Origin: Campylobacteraceae bacterium UBA1877
Lineage (GTDB): Bacteria; Campylobacterota; Campylobacteria; Campylobacterales; Campylobacteraceae
NCBI GenBank assembly: GCA_002352945.1
Contig: DDHL01000050.1
Span: forward strand, 1,216-7,277
Length of the DNA stretch: 6,062 bases
Reading direction: 5' to 3'
Positions within the stretch are counted from its first letter, which is position 1, and each line of letters begins with the position of its first letter. Under the pieces are notes generated by a model. That model saw only the letters and a list, made by a program, of their open reading frames with translations, had not been told where the DNA came from and ran no database searches. The position numbers were made by a program, and so were the translations under genes. Shown piece by piece: positions 1-6,062 of the stretch.

Positions 1-1380
1 GTCAGCTTAAAAAATAAAATCAAAGCCCTTGTGACTGAGTGTGAAAAAGAAGATAAGTTAAAAAAACAGATCGAGCAAGAGCAGATCCAGCTTGCCAAAC
101 TTACAAAGGAGTTTGAGGGCTTGCAAAAAGAGCAAGCATTGCTTGAGCAGCAACTCTCAGCCGAAGAGAGGATAGTAAAAGATACTAAGCAAAAAATAGC
201 AAAGATAAAAGCTCTTGGGCCAGATTCTAATTGTCCAACTTGTACAAGAAAACTCCTTGATGAGTATGATAATGTCATACAAAGCTTACAAAATATAGTC
301 AATGAGAGCCAAGATCAAAAAATAAAAAAGATAAAAATTAAGTTGGGTAAGAAAGAAGCTTTGATAGCACAAGCGCAAAAGCAAAAAGAAGAGTTTCAAA
401 AAGCTTTACATGTAAAAGAATCAGAACTCAAAGTTGTTCAAAGTAAGCAAAAAGATTTAAAAAACTATCAAGAAGAGTTTGAAAAGATAAAAAAACAGGG
501 AGTAAAAAACAAAGAGGAGATAGAAAAATTATCAACCTTTACATATGACGAAGCTTTACATGTAAAACTTCAAGAGCAGTTTGAAAAATTAAAACCCAAA
601 TATTTGCGAACACTTGAGCTTGAAACTGAGTTAAAAAGAGAGCCGATGGTGCAAAAGGAGTTGACTCTTGTTGATAAGCAGAGTGAAGCGCTAAAAATGA
701 AACTCAAGCAAAAAAGCCAAGAGGTGGATAAAGTAGTTTATGATAAGAGTTTGCATGAGGCCAAGGAGGCTGAGTTTAAAAAGATAAAGGCTCAAAAAGA
801 GGGCTATTTTAATGAGATTGGACAGTTAAAAGAGCAGGTTGCAAGGTATGTTGGACAGATAAATAGTTTGCAAGAGAGTTTAAAATCAAACCAAGCCAAA
901 ATAGAAAAGGTGCAAAAAAAGAGGGATGATTTGGAAGATTTTGAGAAGATAAAGGTGAGTTTTAAAGAGTTTAAAACAAGGCTCAATGCAAAGGTTGCAC
1001 CACGAATTTCTCAAGTTGCTTCAAACATGTTTTCAACCATTACAAAAGGGAAGTATCAATACATTGAAGTAAGTGATGACTTTGACTTTTTTATATTTGA
1101 TGATGGTAAGCGCTACCCAATAGAGCGTTTTAGTGGAGGGGAGGGTGACCTTGCAAATCTCGTGCTTCGCATTGCTATTTCAAAAACTTTAGCAGAACTT
1201 AGCGGGGCTGGAAGCGTGGGATTTTTGGCTTTTGATGAGGTCTTTGGAAGTCAGGATGAAGCAAGACGCATGCAGATTTTAGAAGCGTTTCATACGATAA
1301 AAGAGCAGTATCGCCAGATATTTTTGATAAGCCATGAGATGGAGATAAAAGAGATGTTTGAGAGGGTTGTGGAGGTATAA
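1..1380 (+). CDS. sbcC: Rad50/SbcC-type DNA repair ATPase, C-terminal part (5' end outside window)
   Basis: The frame is open from base 1 to the TAA at 1378-1380, so the start lies before the window; the GTG at 31 is an internal valine. Counting the 459 visible residues from base 1, a CPTC zinc hook sits at residues 78-81 (bases 232-243). It is followed by about 240 lysine/glutamate/glutamine-rich coiled-coil residues. The C-terminal ATPase lobe has the ABC signature FSGGEGD (377-383), Walker B FLAFDE with D412/E413, a D-loop, and the switch histidine in LISHE (H445). Hook plus ABC signature separates Rad50/SbcC from SMC proteins, which have a hinge domain. In this family two ATPase heads join with the Mre11/SbcD nuclease to process DNA ends and hairpins; sbcD is not visible here. 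Symmetry of the coil suggests a full protein of roughly 800 residues, with Walker A in the missing part. The gene converges on the restriction operon and is probably a chromosomal neighbour, not part of it. Confidence 0.9.
   Translation, partial: VSLKNKIKALVTECEKEDKLKKQIEQEQIQLAKLTKEFEGLQKEQALLEQQLSAEERIVKDTKQKIAKIKALGPDSNCPTCTRKLLDEYDNVIQSLQNIVNESQDQKIKKIKIKLGKKEALIAQAQKQKEEFQKALHVKESELKVVQSKQKDLKNYQEEFEKIKKQGVKNKEEIEKLSTFTYDEALHVKLQEQFEKLKPKYLRTLELETELKREPMVQKELTLVDKQSEALKMKLKQKSQEVDKVVYDKSLHEAKEAEFKKIKAQKEGYFNEIGQLKEQVARYVGQINSLQESLKSNQAKIEKVQKKRDDLEDFEKIKVSFKEFKTRLNAKVAPRISQVASNMFSTITKGKYQYIEVSDDFDFFIFDDGKRYPIERFSGGEGDLANLVLRIAISKTLAELSGAGSVGFLAFDEVFGSQDEARRMQILEAFHTIKEQYRQIFLISHEMEIKEMFERVVEV
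232..243 (+). other. Zinc-hook CxxC codons of the Rad50/SbcC protein
   Basis: The codons tgt-cca-act-tgt encode Cys-Pro-Thr-Cys, preceded by Gly-Pro-Asp-Ser-Asn. In Rad50 and SbcC the two cysteines of each molecule join those of a partner to hold one zinc ion and link two coiled-coil arms at their tips. Helical charged sequence on both sides is what a hook at the apex of a coiled coil requires. This is the strongest single argument for the family call. Confidence 0.85.
401..567 (+). repeat. 17-bp direct repeat with palindromic core inside the coiled-coil coding region
   Basis: The 17 bases aagctttacatgtaaaa occur identically at 401-417 and 551-567, exactly 150 bases (50 codons) apart and in the same reading frame. 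Both copies encode Ala-Leu-His-Val-Lys. Each contains the perfect 12-base palindrome TTTACATGTAAA (405-416 and 555-566). Around the second copy the symmetry extends to 550-571, with 10 of 11 base pairs matching. It may reflect internal duplication of the coiled coil, or chance in repetitive coding sequence. Confidence 0.6.
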
Positions 1381-1478
1381 AAGATATGTTTGGATAATCT
1401 TTTTAGTCTTTACGCCTACTATTTGTTGTAAATATGGTTTTGCGATTAGAGTATTTTTGACGGCGCAGAAAAGATTGT
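1381..1478. other. Convergent spacer between the SbcC-type gene and hsdR
   Basis: These 98 bases separate the stop codons of two genes that face each other. The only local structure is a weak possible hairpin: AAAAGAT at 1379-1385 can pair with ATCTTTT at 1397-1403 around an 11-base loop, with one further T after the stem. It has a single G-C pair and no good U-tract, so it would be a poor intrinsic terminator. On the minus strand no G-C rich stem with a T-run follows the hsdR stop. Termination may be inefficient or depend on Rho. No gene, attachment site or repeat boundary is evident. Confidence 0.4.
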
Positions 1479-4400
1479 TTAGTTATTTAATTCTTCCGCT
1501 ATCATCTCAGCTTGTTTTAGCACTGTTTGGGTTGCTAATAATTGCATATCAGGCGGATAACCGAATTGTCTAAGAGTTCTTTTTACAATTACTTTTAATT
1601 TTGCGCGTACGCTCTCTTTGATTGTCCAATCTATTGAAGCATTTGCTTTTACTTTTTGAGTTAAAACAACTGCCAATTCTCTAAGTTTTTCTTGTTGCAT
1701 TAGCTCTTTTGCGCTCTTATTATTGGCAACTGCTGTATAAAAAGCATATTCAAAGTCCGTAAGCCCAAGTTTTGAAGCTTCACTGTCCATGTCTTTTATA
1801 TTTTTTGCTAAGTTTATAAGCTCCTCTATCACTTCAACTGCTGTGATGATTTTGTTATGATACTTTTTGATAGAGTTTTCTAACATCTCCATAAGAGTTT
1901 TACTTTGTACAAGATTTGTTTTTATTCGACTTTTTATTTCATCATTAAGTAATTTTTTCAAAACTTCAAGTGCCACATTTTTATGTTCCATATTTTTAAC
2001 TTCTAATAAAAACTCCTCATCTAATACAGATATATCTGGTTTTTTTATTCCACCTGCATCAAATATATCTATTACTTGCTCTGTAATAAGTGCTTTGTCT
2101 ATCACTTGTCTAATAGTAGTTTCCATCTCTTCATCAGTTTTACTAGTGCCAGTACTATTAAATTTTACAAGTCTTGCTTTTACTGCTTGAAAAAATGAGA
2201 TCTCATCTTTTGCGTCCATTGCTTGTTCTGATGGAACAGCAATAGCAAATGCTTGAGAAAGAGCTGTTACTTCATTGATATACCTTTTTTTACCATCTTC
2301 AAGTCCAAGAATATGATCTTCTGCTTCAAGTATGATTGAAAGTTTTCTACTCGTATCAGCTTCAAAATACTCTTCATAAGCAAATCCATGATACATTTGT
2401 GAAACAACTTCTAGTTTTTCAAGCATCAAAGCTATGGCTTGTTCTTGTGCAAGTGCTGGATCGCCTTTTCCTCCACTATCACTATAAAAAGATAGTGCTT
2501 TTTTCAAGTCGCTTGCAATTCCAAGATAATCAACTACAAGTCCAGCAGGTTTATCTTTATATACTCTATTTACCCTTGCAATGGCTTGCATAAGGTTGTG
2601 ACCTTTCATCGGTTTATCTATATAAAGTGTATGCATAGATGGTGCATCAAAACCAGTAAGCCACATATCTCTTACAATCACAAGTTTAAGTTTATCATTT
2701 ACATCTTTCATACGATTAGCTAAAGAACGTCTTTGTTGTTTGCTTGTATGGTGTTTTGCTAATTCTGGACCATCATGTGAGCTTGCTGTCATGATAACTT
2801 TGATAACTCCTTTATCTAAATCATCACTATGCCATGAAGGACGAAGTGCTATTATCTCTTTGTAAAGCTCACTTGCTATTCTTCTGCTCATAGATACAAT
2901 CATACCTTTACCATCAAACACCTCTTGTCGTTTTTCAAAGTGGGTAACTATATCTTTTGCTACTTCTTTGATACGATTTTGACTTCCTATAAGTGCTTCA
3001 AGTTGAGTCCATTTAGCTTTGGCTTTTTGAGTCTCGGTTAAACCATCATTTTTGATTTCATTATCTAACTCTTTTATTAATTCTTTCCCCTCATCACTTA
3101 GTTGTATTTTGGCAAGTCTACTTTCATAATAGATTTTCACAGTTGCGCCATCTTCAACAGCTTGTGCAATATCGTATATATCCACATAGTTTCCAAACAC
3201 TGCAGGTGTATTTACATCGGTACTTTCAATTGGAGTTCCAGTAAATCCAATATAAGTAGCATTTGGTAAAGCATCTCTTAGATATTTTGCAAAACCGTAA
3301 ACTATTTTTTTACCGATTACATTTCCATCTTTATCTTTTTCATCGACTGTTTTTGGCTTAAAGCCATACTGTGTTCTATGTGCTTCATCTGCTATGACAA
3401 TTATATTTCTTCTTGATGAGAGTTCATCGTAAATATTTCCCTCTTGGGGTTGAAATTTTTGGATGGTGGTAAAGATTACTCCACCAGAAGCTACTTTTAG
3501 AAGTTTTTTTAGATGGTCTCTATCGTTAGCTTGGATAGGCTCTTGTCTTAATAAACTTTGACTTGATGCAAAGGTATCAAACAATTGATCATCTAAATCA
3601 TTTCTATCAGTGATAACCAGTACAGTTGGGTTATTTAAGGCAAGTACGATTTTACCTGTGTAAAATACCATAGAAAGAGATTTACCGCTTCCTTGAGTAT
3701 GCCAAACTACACCACCTTTTCTATCCCCATCTTCACTGCTTGCTTGTATAGTTCTATTTACTGCTTTATTGACTGCATAGTATTGGTGGTAAGCTGCTAG
3801 TTTTTTAACAGTATGGATGGTTACGATTTTATTTTTATCTTCTTTTTTATCTTTTTCAAATACTATAAAATTTCTTATCAAATCTAAAAGAGTTGTAGGG
3901 TTTAGCATCCCTAAAATCATAGTTTCAAGTTGTGAAATAGTTTTTGAAGCTTCATTTTGTCCATCGCTACTTTTCCAGCTCATAAATCTTGTAAAACCAG
4001 CACTTATGGTTCCAGCTTTTGCTTCTAAACCATCACTAATGATGCAAAAAGCGTTGTAAATAAAAAGACTAGGGATTGTTGATTTGTAAGTTTGTATTTG
4101 ATTAAATGCAGATTTTATAGTGGTAGTTTCATCAACCGCATTTTTAAGCTCAATCACTATCAATGGCATACCATTTACAAAAAGGATCAAATCTGGTCGT
4201 TTGTTGGTACCGTTTTCTATGATGGTAAATTGGTTTGATACTACAAAATCATTGTTAGAAAAACAATCAAAATCGATAAGCTTTACTATCTCACCTCGTG
4301 TTATACCATCTTTTTGAACTTCCACAGTTATACCTTCTGTAAGCATTTTATGAAAAGTTTCATTATCTGTTAAAAGTTCTGTACTCTTTAGTCTTTCAAT

Positions 4401-4619
4401 CTGTTTTGCAGCATATTCTATTTGGTCATATTCTAAAGTGGGGTTGATGGCGGTAAGAGAGTTTGTGAGTTTTTCTTTTAGTATCACATCTTCAAAAGAT
4501 TCTCTCATAGGATTTTCACTATCAGGTGCTACATTTGGAGCATAGATATATTTAAAGCCCTGTTTTTCTAATAGCTCTATTGCAAAAAGTTCTATTTTAT
4601 TTTCAGTTATTTTGTTCAT
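1479..4619 (-). CDS. hsdR: Type I restriction enzyme, HsdR motor and nuclease subunit
   Basis: This is a complete 1046-residue subunit, the normal size for EcoR124I-like (type IC) HsdR. It uses ATP to pull DNA through the HsdM/HsdS-bound complex, then cuts unmodified DNA at a distance. The N-terminal nuclease has RPD with D143, the E157-L-K159 triplet and a downstream QxxxY (Q174, Y178). The superfamily 2 motor has Walker A TQGSGKS (308-314), DEAH (411-414), FTGTP (459-463), TGFDAP (655-660) and QAIARVNR (678-685). The helical C-terminus (about 690-1046) resembles the DUF3387-type region that docks HsdR on the methylase core; EHKNVALEVLKKLLNDEIK (878-896) is typical. All catalytic motifs are intact and there is no frameshift, so an active enzyme is expected. 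The ATG at 4617-4619 overlaps the stop of the preceding gene (ATGA), and only a weak AGAG site lies 7 bases upstream, so translation probably relies on coupling. Confidence 0.97.
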   Translation of the reverse strand: MNKITENKIELFAIELLEKQGFKYIYAPNVAPDSENPMRESFEDVILKEKLTNSLTAINPTLEYDQIEYAAKQIERLKSTELLTDNETFHKMLTEGITVEVQKDGITRGEIVKLIDFDCFSNNDFVVSNQFTIIENGTNKRPDLILFVNGMPLIVIELKNAVDETTTIKSAFNQIQTYKSTIPSLFIYNAFCIISDGLEAKAGTISAGFTRFMSWKSSDGQNEASKTISQLETMILGMLNPTTLLDLIRNFIVFEKDKKEDKNKIVTIHTVKKLAAYHQYYAVNKAVNRTIQASSEDGDRKGGVVWHTQGSGKSLSMVFYTGKIVLALNNPTVLVITDRNDLDDQLFDTFASSQSLLRQEPIQANDRDHLKKLLKVASGGVIFTTIQKFQPQEGNIYDELSSRRNIIVIADEAHRTQYGFKPKTVDEKDKDGNVIGKKIVYGFAKYLRDALPNATYIGFTGTPIESTDVNTPAVFGNYVDIYDIAQAVEDGATVKIYYESRLAKIQLSDEGKELIKELDNEIKNDGLTETQKAKAKWTQLEALIGSQNRIKEVAKDIVTHFEKRQEVFDGKGMIVSMSRRIASELYKEIIALRPSWHSDDLDKGVIKVIMTASSHDGPELAKHHTSKQQRRSLANRMKDVNDKLKLVIVRDMWLTGFDAPSMHTLYIDKPMKGHNLMQAIARVNRVYKDKPAGLVVDYLGIASDLKKALSFYSDSGGKGDPALAQEQAIALMLEKLEVVSQMYHGFAYEEYFEADTSRKLSIILEAEDHILGLEDGKKRYINEVTALSQAFAIAVPSEQAMDAKDEISFFQAVKARLVKFNSTGTSKTDEEMETTIRQVIDKALITEQVIDIFDAGGIKKPDISVLDEEFLLEVKNMEHKNVALEVLKKLLNDEIKSRIKTNLVQSKTLMEMLENSIKKYHNKIITAVEVIEELINLAKNIKDMDSEASKLGLTDFEYAFYTAVANNKSAKELMQQEKLRELAVVLTQKVKANASIDWTIKESVRAKLKVIVKRTLRQFGYPPDMQLLATQTVLKQAEMIAEELNN
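4616..4619 (-). promoter_or_regulatory. ATGA stop/start overlap coupling the AlbA_2 gene to hsdR
   Basis: Read on the minus strand, the four bases ATGA hold the hsdR start (4617-4619) and the TGA stop of the upstream gene (4616-4618). The possible ribosome-binding site is only AGAG at 4627-4630, with a 7-base spacer. Such an overlap usually means ribosomes finishing the first gene restart on the second. HsdR output would then depend on translation of the Schlafen-type gene. Confidence 0.75.
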
Positions 4620-5602
4620 GTTTTATCTCTGAGTAAATATTCTTTATGTATCTCTTTTGCTTTATCTAAATCTATTTCTTTAGAAAGTAAAAATTCGTAG
4701 CATATTTTGCTATATAGTTTTTGGTTATGTTTGTGTTGATAATAGGAAGAGTTACTTTGAATATCATATTTCCAAATAACAGCTGTCATGTAAGCGGTAC
4801 TCCCTTTATCAGATAATAAATTTAATTTTTCACCCAACTCTTTAGTAGTATAAAAATCATCTTGTAAATTAAAGTCTGGTGTATAAGTTTCTACTCCTTC
4901 AACATCTCCAATTAGCTTTAAAGCTGGTGCACCATCTTTTTCAACAAATTTTCCTTCTTGAATTAAATTTATTTCTTTTAATAACTTCTTATCAATAACA
5001 ATTTGTTTGTCTTTTGTATTCTTAATATTACCTCTTAAAAGATCTATCAATGCAATATTCTGCGGTCCTACCTTAGCAATATTTTCAATGTGTTCCATCC
5101 ATTTTTTTTGTTCTATTGCTTTATTTTCATCAAAAATATTTTTTAAATCTGCATATTTTATTTTTTCGCTTCTTCCACTATAACGATAATATATTTCACC
5201 CTCGTTTGTTACTTGTTTTTTTGTCTCCTTAATACACATAACTGGCTTATTTTTGGATTCTTCAATAATGAAAATACCAAACTTTTTTTCATTGATAGAA
5301 AAGCTATACATTTCCCATCTAATCTCAGGTGCAAAATGAGTGTTTAAAAAATTTGATATTTGCTCAGCATCTATATTTTCAAAATTTTCATTCGTCATTC
5401 CAATAGGTTCTCTTGGACTGTCCTTTATGCCAAATATAATTACGCCTCCTGAACTATTAGCAAAAGATGCAAAAGTTTTAGAGTATTGATTCATTGAATT
5501 AAAATTAAAGTTAGCTTTAAATTCAAGCTTTTTACTTTCACGATGTTTTAATCTTCCATCATTTTTAACTTCTATGAGTTTTTTAAATTTTTCTTCTGTC
5601 AT
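4616..5602 (-). CDS. AlbA_2/Schlafen-domain protein embedded in the type I restriction operon
   Basis: This 328-residue soluble protein has no signal peptide or membrane segment. Residues about 10-155 look like an AlbA_2 (Schlafen, older name AAA_4) domain: RESKKLEFKANF (21-32), FASFANSSGGVIIFGIKD (44-61) and the closing IYYRYSGRSEKI (137-148). The family binds nucleic acid; vertebrate Schlafens cut tRNA and rRNA using two glutamates five residues apart plus a later aspartate. E22, E27 and D61 match that layout. Older annotations call such proteins ATP-binding, but no Walker A motif is present. Residues about 180-328 are not recognised; FYTTKELGEKLNLLSDKGS (250-268) could be a helix-turn-helix. 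The ATG at 5600-5602 is supported by GAGGG (5610-5614) seven bases upstream and by the ATGA overlap with hsdS. The gene is more AT-rich than hsdR. Its place between hsdS and hsdR matches that of the tRNase PrrC in the prr locus, suggesting a guard effector, but it could instead modulate restriction. The domain call is firm; the function is not known. Confidence 0.85.
   Translation of the reverse strand: MTEEKFKKLIEVKNDGRLKHRESKKLEFKANFNFNSMNQYSKTFASFANSSGGVIIFGIKDSPREPIGMTNENFENIDAEQISNFLNTHFAPEIRWEMYSFSINEKKFGIFIIEESKNKPVMCIKETKKQVTNEGEIYYRYSGRSEKIKYADLKNIFDENKAIEQKKWMEHIENIAKVGPQNIALIDLLRGNIKNTKDKQIVIDKKLLKEINLIQEGKFVEKDGAPALKLIGDVEGVETYTPDFNLQDDFYTTKELGEKLNLLSDKGSTAYMTAVIWKYDIQSNSSYYQHKHNQKLYSKICYEFLLSKEIDLDKAKEIHKEYLLRDKT
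5599..5602 (-). promoter_or_regulatory. ATGA stop/start overlap coupling hsdS to the AlbA_2 gene
   Basis: On the minus strand the hsdS stop TGA (5599-5601) shares bases with the ATG (5600-5602) of the next gene. The ribosome-binding site GAGGG at 5610-5614, with a 7-base spacer, lies inside the codons for the last residues of HsdS (Gly-Glu-Val-Arg-Val-Lys-Leu). This junction has a better ribosome-binding site than the one before hsdR, so the embedded protein may be made in higher amounts than HsdR. Confidence 0.75.
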
Positions 5603-6062
5603 AACTTCACCCTCACTTCCCCATTCATAAGTTTTGGAAGTAGTATATTTCTCATATTTTCAAGAGTTTTGATTTGTTGTTGATTTGCAAATATTTTATT
5701 AAATTTTGGTTCAACTAGATTATGAAAGTCTTTTAATATATTATTATTAGGCTTTATAATATTCATTTTTTGGAAATTTCCAGTATTAAGATTAAGTGTT
5801 GCCGTTCCACCACTAGCCATTGCATGTAATAAATCATATGATGATTGCATAAACAGATATAAAAAGTATCTATAGTATTCTTTTTTAGGCACTATTGAAT
5901 TTATTTGTTGGTTAGTTTGACTTTTAATAATATTCATAGACACTAACCCAACAGTCGCAATACAGCTTACACAGATTGACTTTGGCGGTAACAATTTATT
6001 CTTTTGAGAGTCACTTCCCTCCTCAGATAGTGTTTCAGTTGTATTAAAAATGAAAGTGTTTC
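5599..6062 (-). CDS. hsdS: Type I restriction enzyme specificity subunit, C-terminal part (5' end outside window)
   Basis: HsdS carries two target-recognition domains separated by helical spacers, and sets the DNA sequence for both methylation and restriction. Only the last 153 residues are visible. The frame stays open to the right edge, and the residues before the internal TTG codon at 5992-5994 (FNTTETLSEEGSDSQKNK) are typical of this region, so that TTG is not the start. Recognisable parts of the second recognition domain are LLPPKSICVSCIATVGLV and GGTATLNLNTGNFQKMNII, which recur in HsdS proteins ahead of the distal helix. The end, LENMRNILLPKLMNGEVRV, is the conserved helical tail that contacts HsdM. 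The normal length is about 400 residues, so some 250 are missing. hsdM is expected upstream, to the right. The target sequence cannot be read from this fragment. Confidence 0.92.
   Translation of the reverse strand, partial: NTFIFNTTETLSEEGSDSQKNKLLPPKSICVSCIATVGLVSMNIIKSQTNQQINSIVPKKEYYRYFLYLFMQSSYDLLHAMASGGTATLNLNTGNFQKMNIIKPNNNILKDFHNLVEPKFNKIFANQQQIKTLENMRNILLPKLMNGEVRVKL
5610..5614 (-). promoter_or_regulatory. Ribosome-binding site for the AlbA_2 gene, inside hsdS
   Basis: GAGGG on the minus strand stands 7 bases before the ATG at 5600-5602, a good match to the 16S anti-Shine-Dalgarno sequence at normal spacing. It decides the start of the AlbA_2 gene and lies within the codons of the conserved HsdS tail. 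Confidence 0.65.

Noticed and set aside
804..986. 60-codon minus-strand frame inside the SbcC-type gene
   Set aside because: It is antisense to the lysine/glutamate-rich coiled coil, giving serine/leucine/phenylalanine-rich translation with no recognisable domain.
1396..1476. 8-base inverted repeat AATCTTTT (1396-1403) and AAAAGATT (1469-1476)
   Set aside because: The arms are 65 bases apart, short and AT-rich. Such pairs are common by chance in DNA of this composition, and no insertion-element features accompany them.
1358..1573. 71-codon + strand frame with a hydrophobic, membrane-like sequence
   Set aside because: It starts inside the end of the SbcC-type gene and runs antisense over the hsdR tail. 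Its hydrophobic look comes largely from reading the charged 3' end of hsdR on the other strand, and I saw no convincing start signal.
1867..4317. Four + strand frames of 65-107 codons (1867-2190, 2336-2593, 3817-4059, 4120-4317)
   Set aside because: All lie antisense inside hsdR, whose motifs are intact throughout. Their products are low-complexity serine/phenylalanine/leucine sequences typical of antisense reading of an AT-rich gene.
4616..5602. Embedded gene as PrrC or another ABC-type anticodon nuclease
   Set aside because: No Walker A, ABC signature or PrrC-like ATPase is present. Only the genomic position is shared; the domain is AlbA_2/Schlafen.
5599..5994. A short stand-alone hsdS starting at the TTG of 5992-5994
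   Set aside because: The frame stays open for 22 more codons to the window edge, and those residues are typical HsdS sequence. The gene is cut by the edge rather than short.

Overview
The window is low-GC bacterial DNA. Its codon habits and lysine/glutamate-rich proteins resemble Campylobacterota of the Sulfurimonas/Sulfuricurvum/Arcobacter type. That placement is an impression from composition and protein flavour, since there is no rRNA or other marker gene here.

Layout: bases 1-1380 (+ strand) hold the 3' part of a Rad50/SbcC-type DNA repair ATPase. The visible part has the CxxC zinc hook, the descending coiled coil and the C-terminal ATPase lobe; the start lies before base 1. A 98-bp convergent spacer follows. 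From 1479 to the right edge everything is on the minus strand and forms one tightly packed operon, read right to left: the 3' end of hsdS (specificity subunit, cut by the window edge), then a 328-residue AlbA_2/Schlafen-type protein, then hsdR (1046 residues, complete motor/nuclease subunit). The hsdM methylase gene is not in the window and is expected to the right, upstream of hsdS.

Both junctions in the operon are 4-base ATGA stop/start overlaps, so the three products are probably translationally coupled. HsdS chooses the DNA site. HsdR uses ATP to translocate DNA and then cuts unmodified DNA with an N-terminal PD-(D/E)xK nuclease. The protein between them is the most interesting item. It is not a core restriction subunit, yet it cannot be separated from them transcriptionally or translationally. 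It keeps acidic residues at positions comparable to the Schlafen RNase centre. It also occupies the slot that the tRNA anticodon nuclease PrrC occupies in the E. coli prr (EcoprrI) locus, between hsdS and hsdR. The working hypothesis is a Schlafen-type guard effector coupled to a type I restriction complex. This is inference from position and motifs, not shown by sequence alone.

The embedded gene and the hsdS end are visibly more AT-rich than hsdR and the repair gene, which fits modular assembly of the restriction locus. No tRNA, rRNA, CRISPR array, transposase or insertion sequence was seen.
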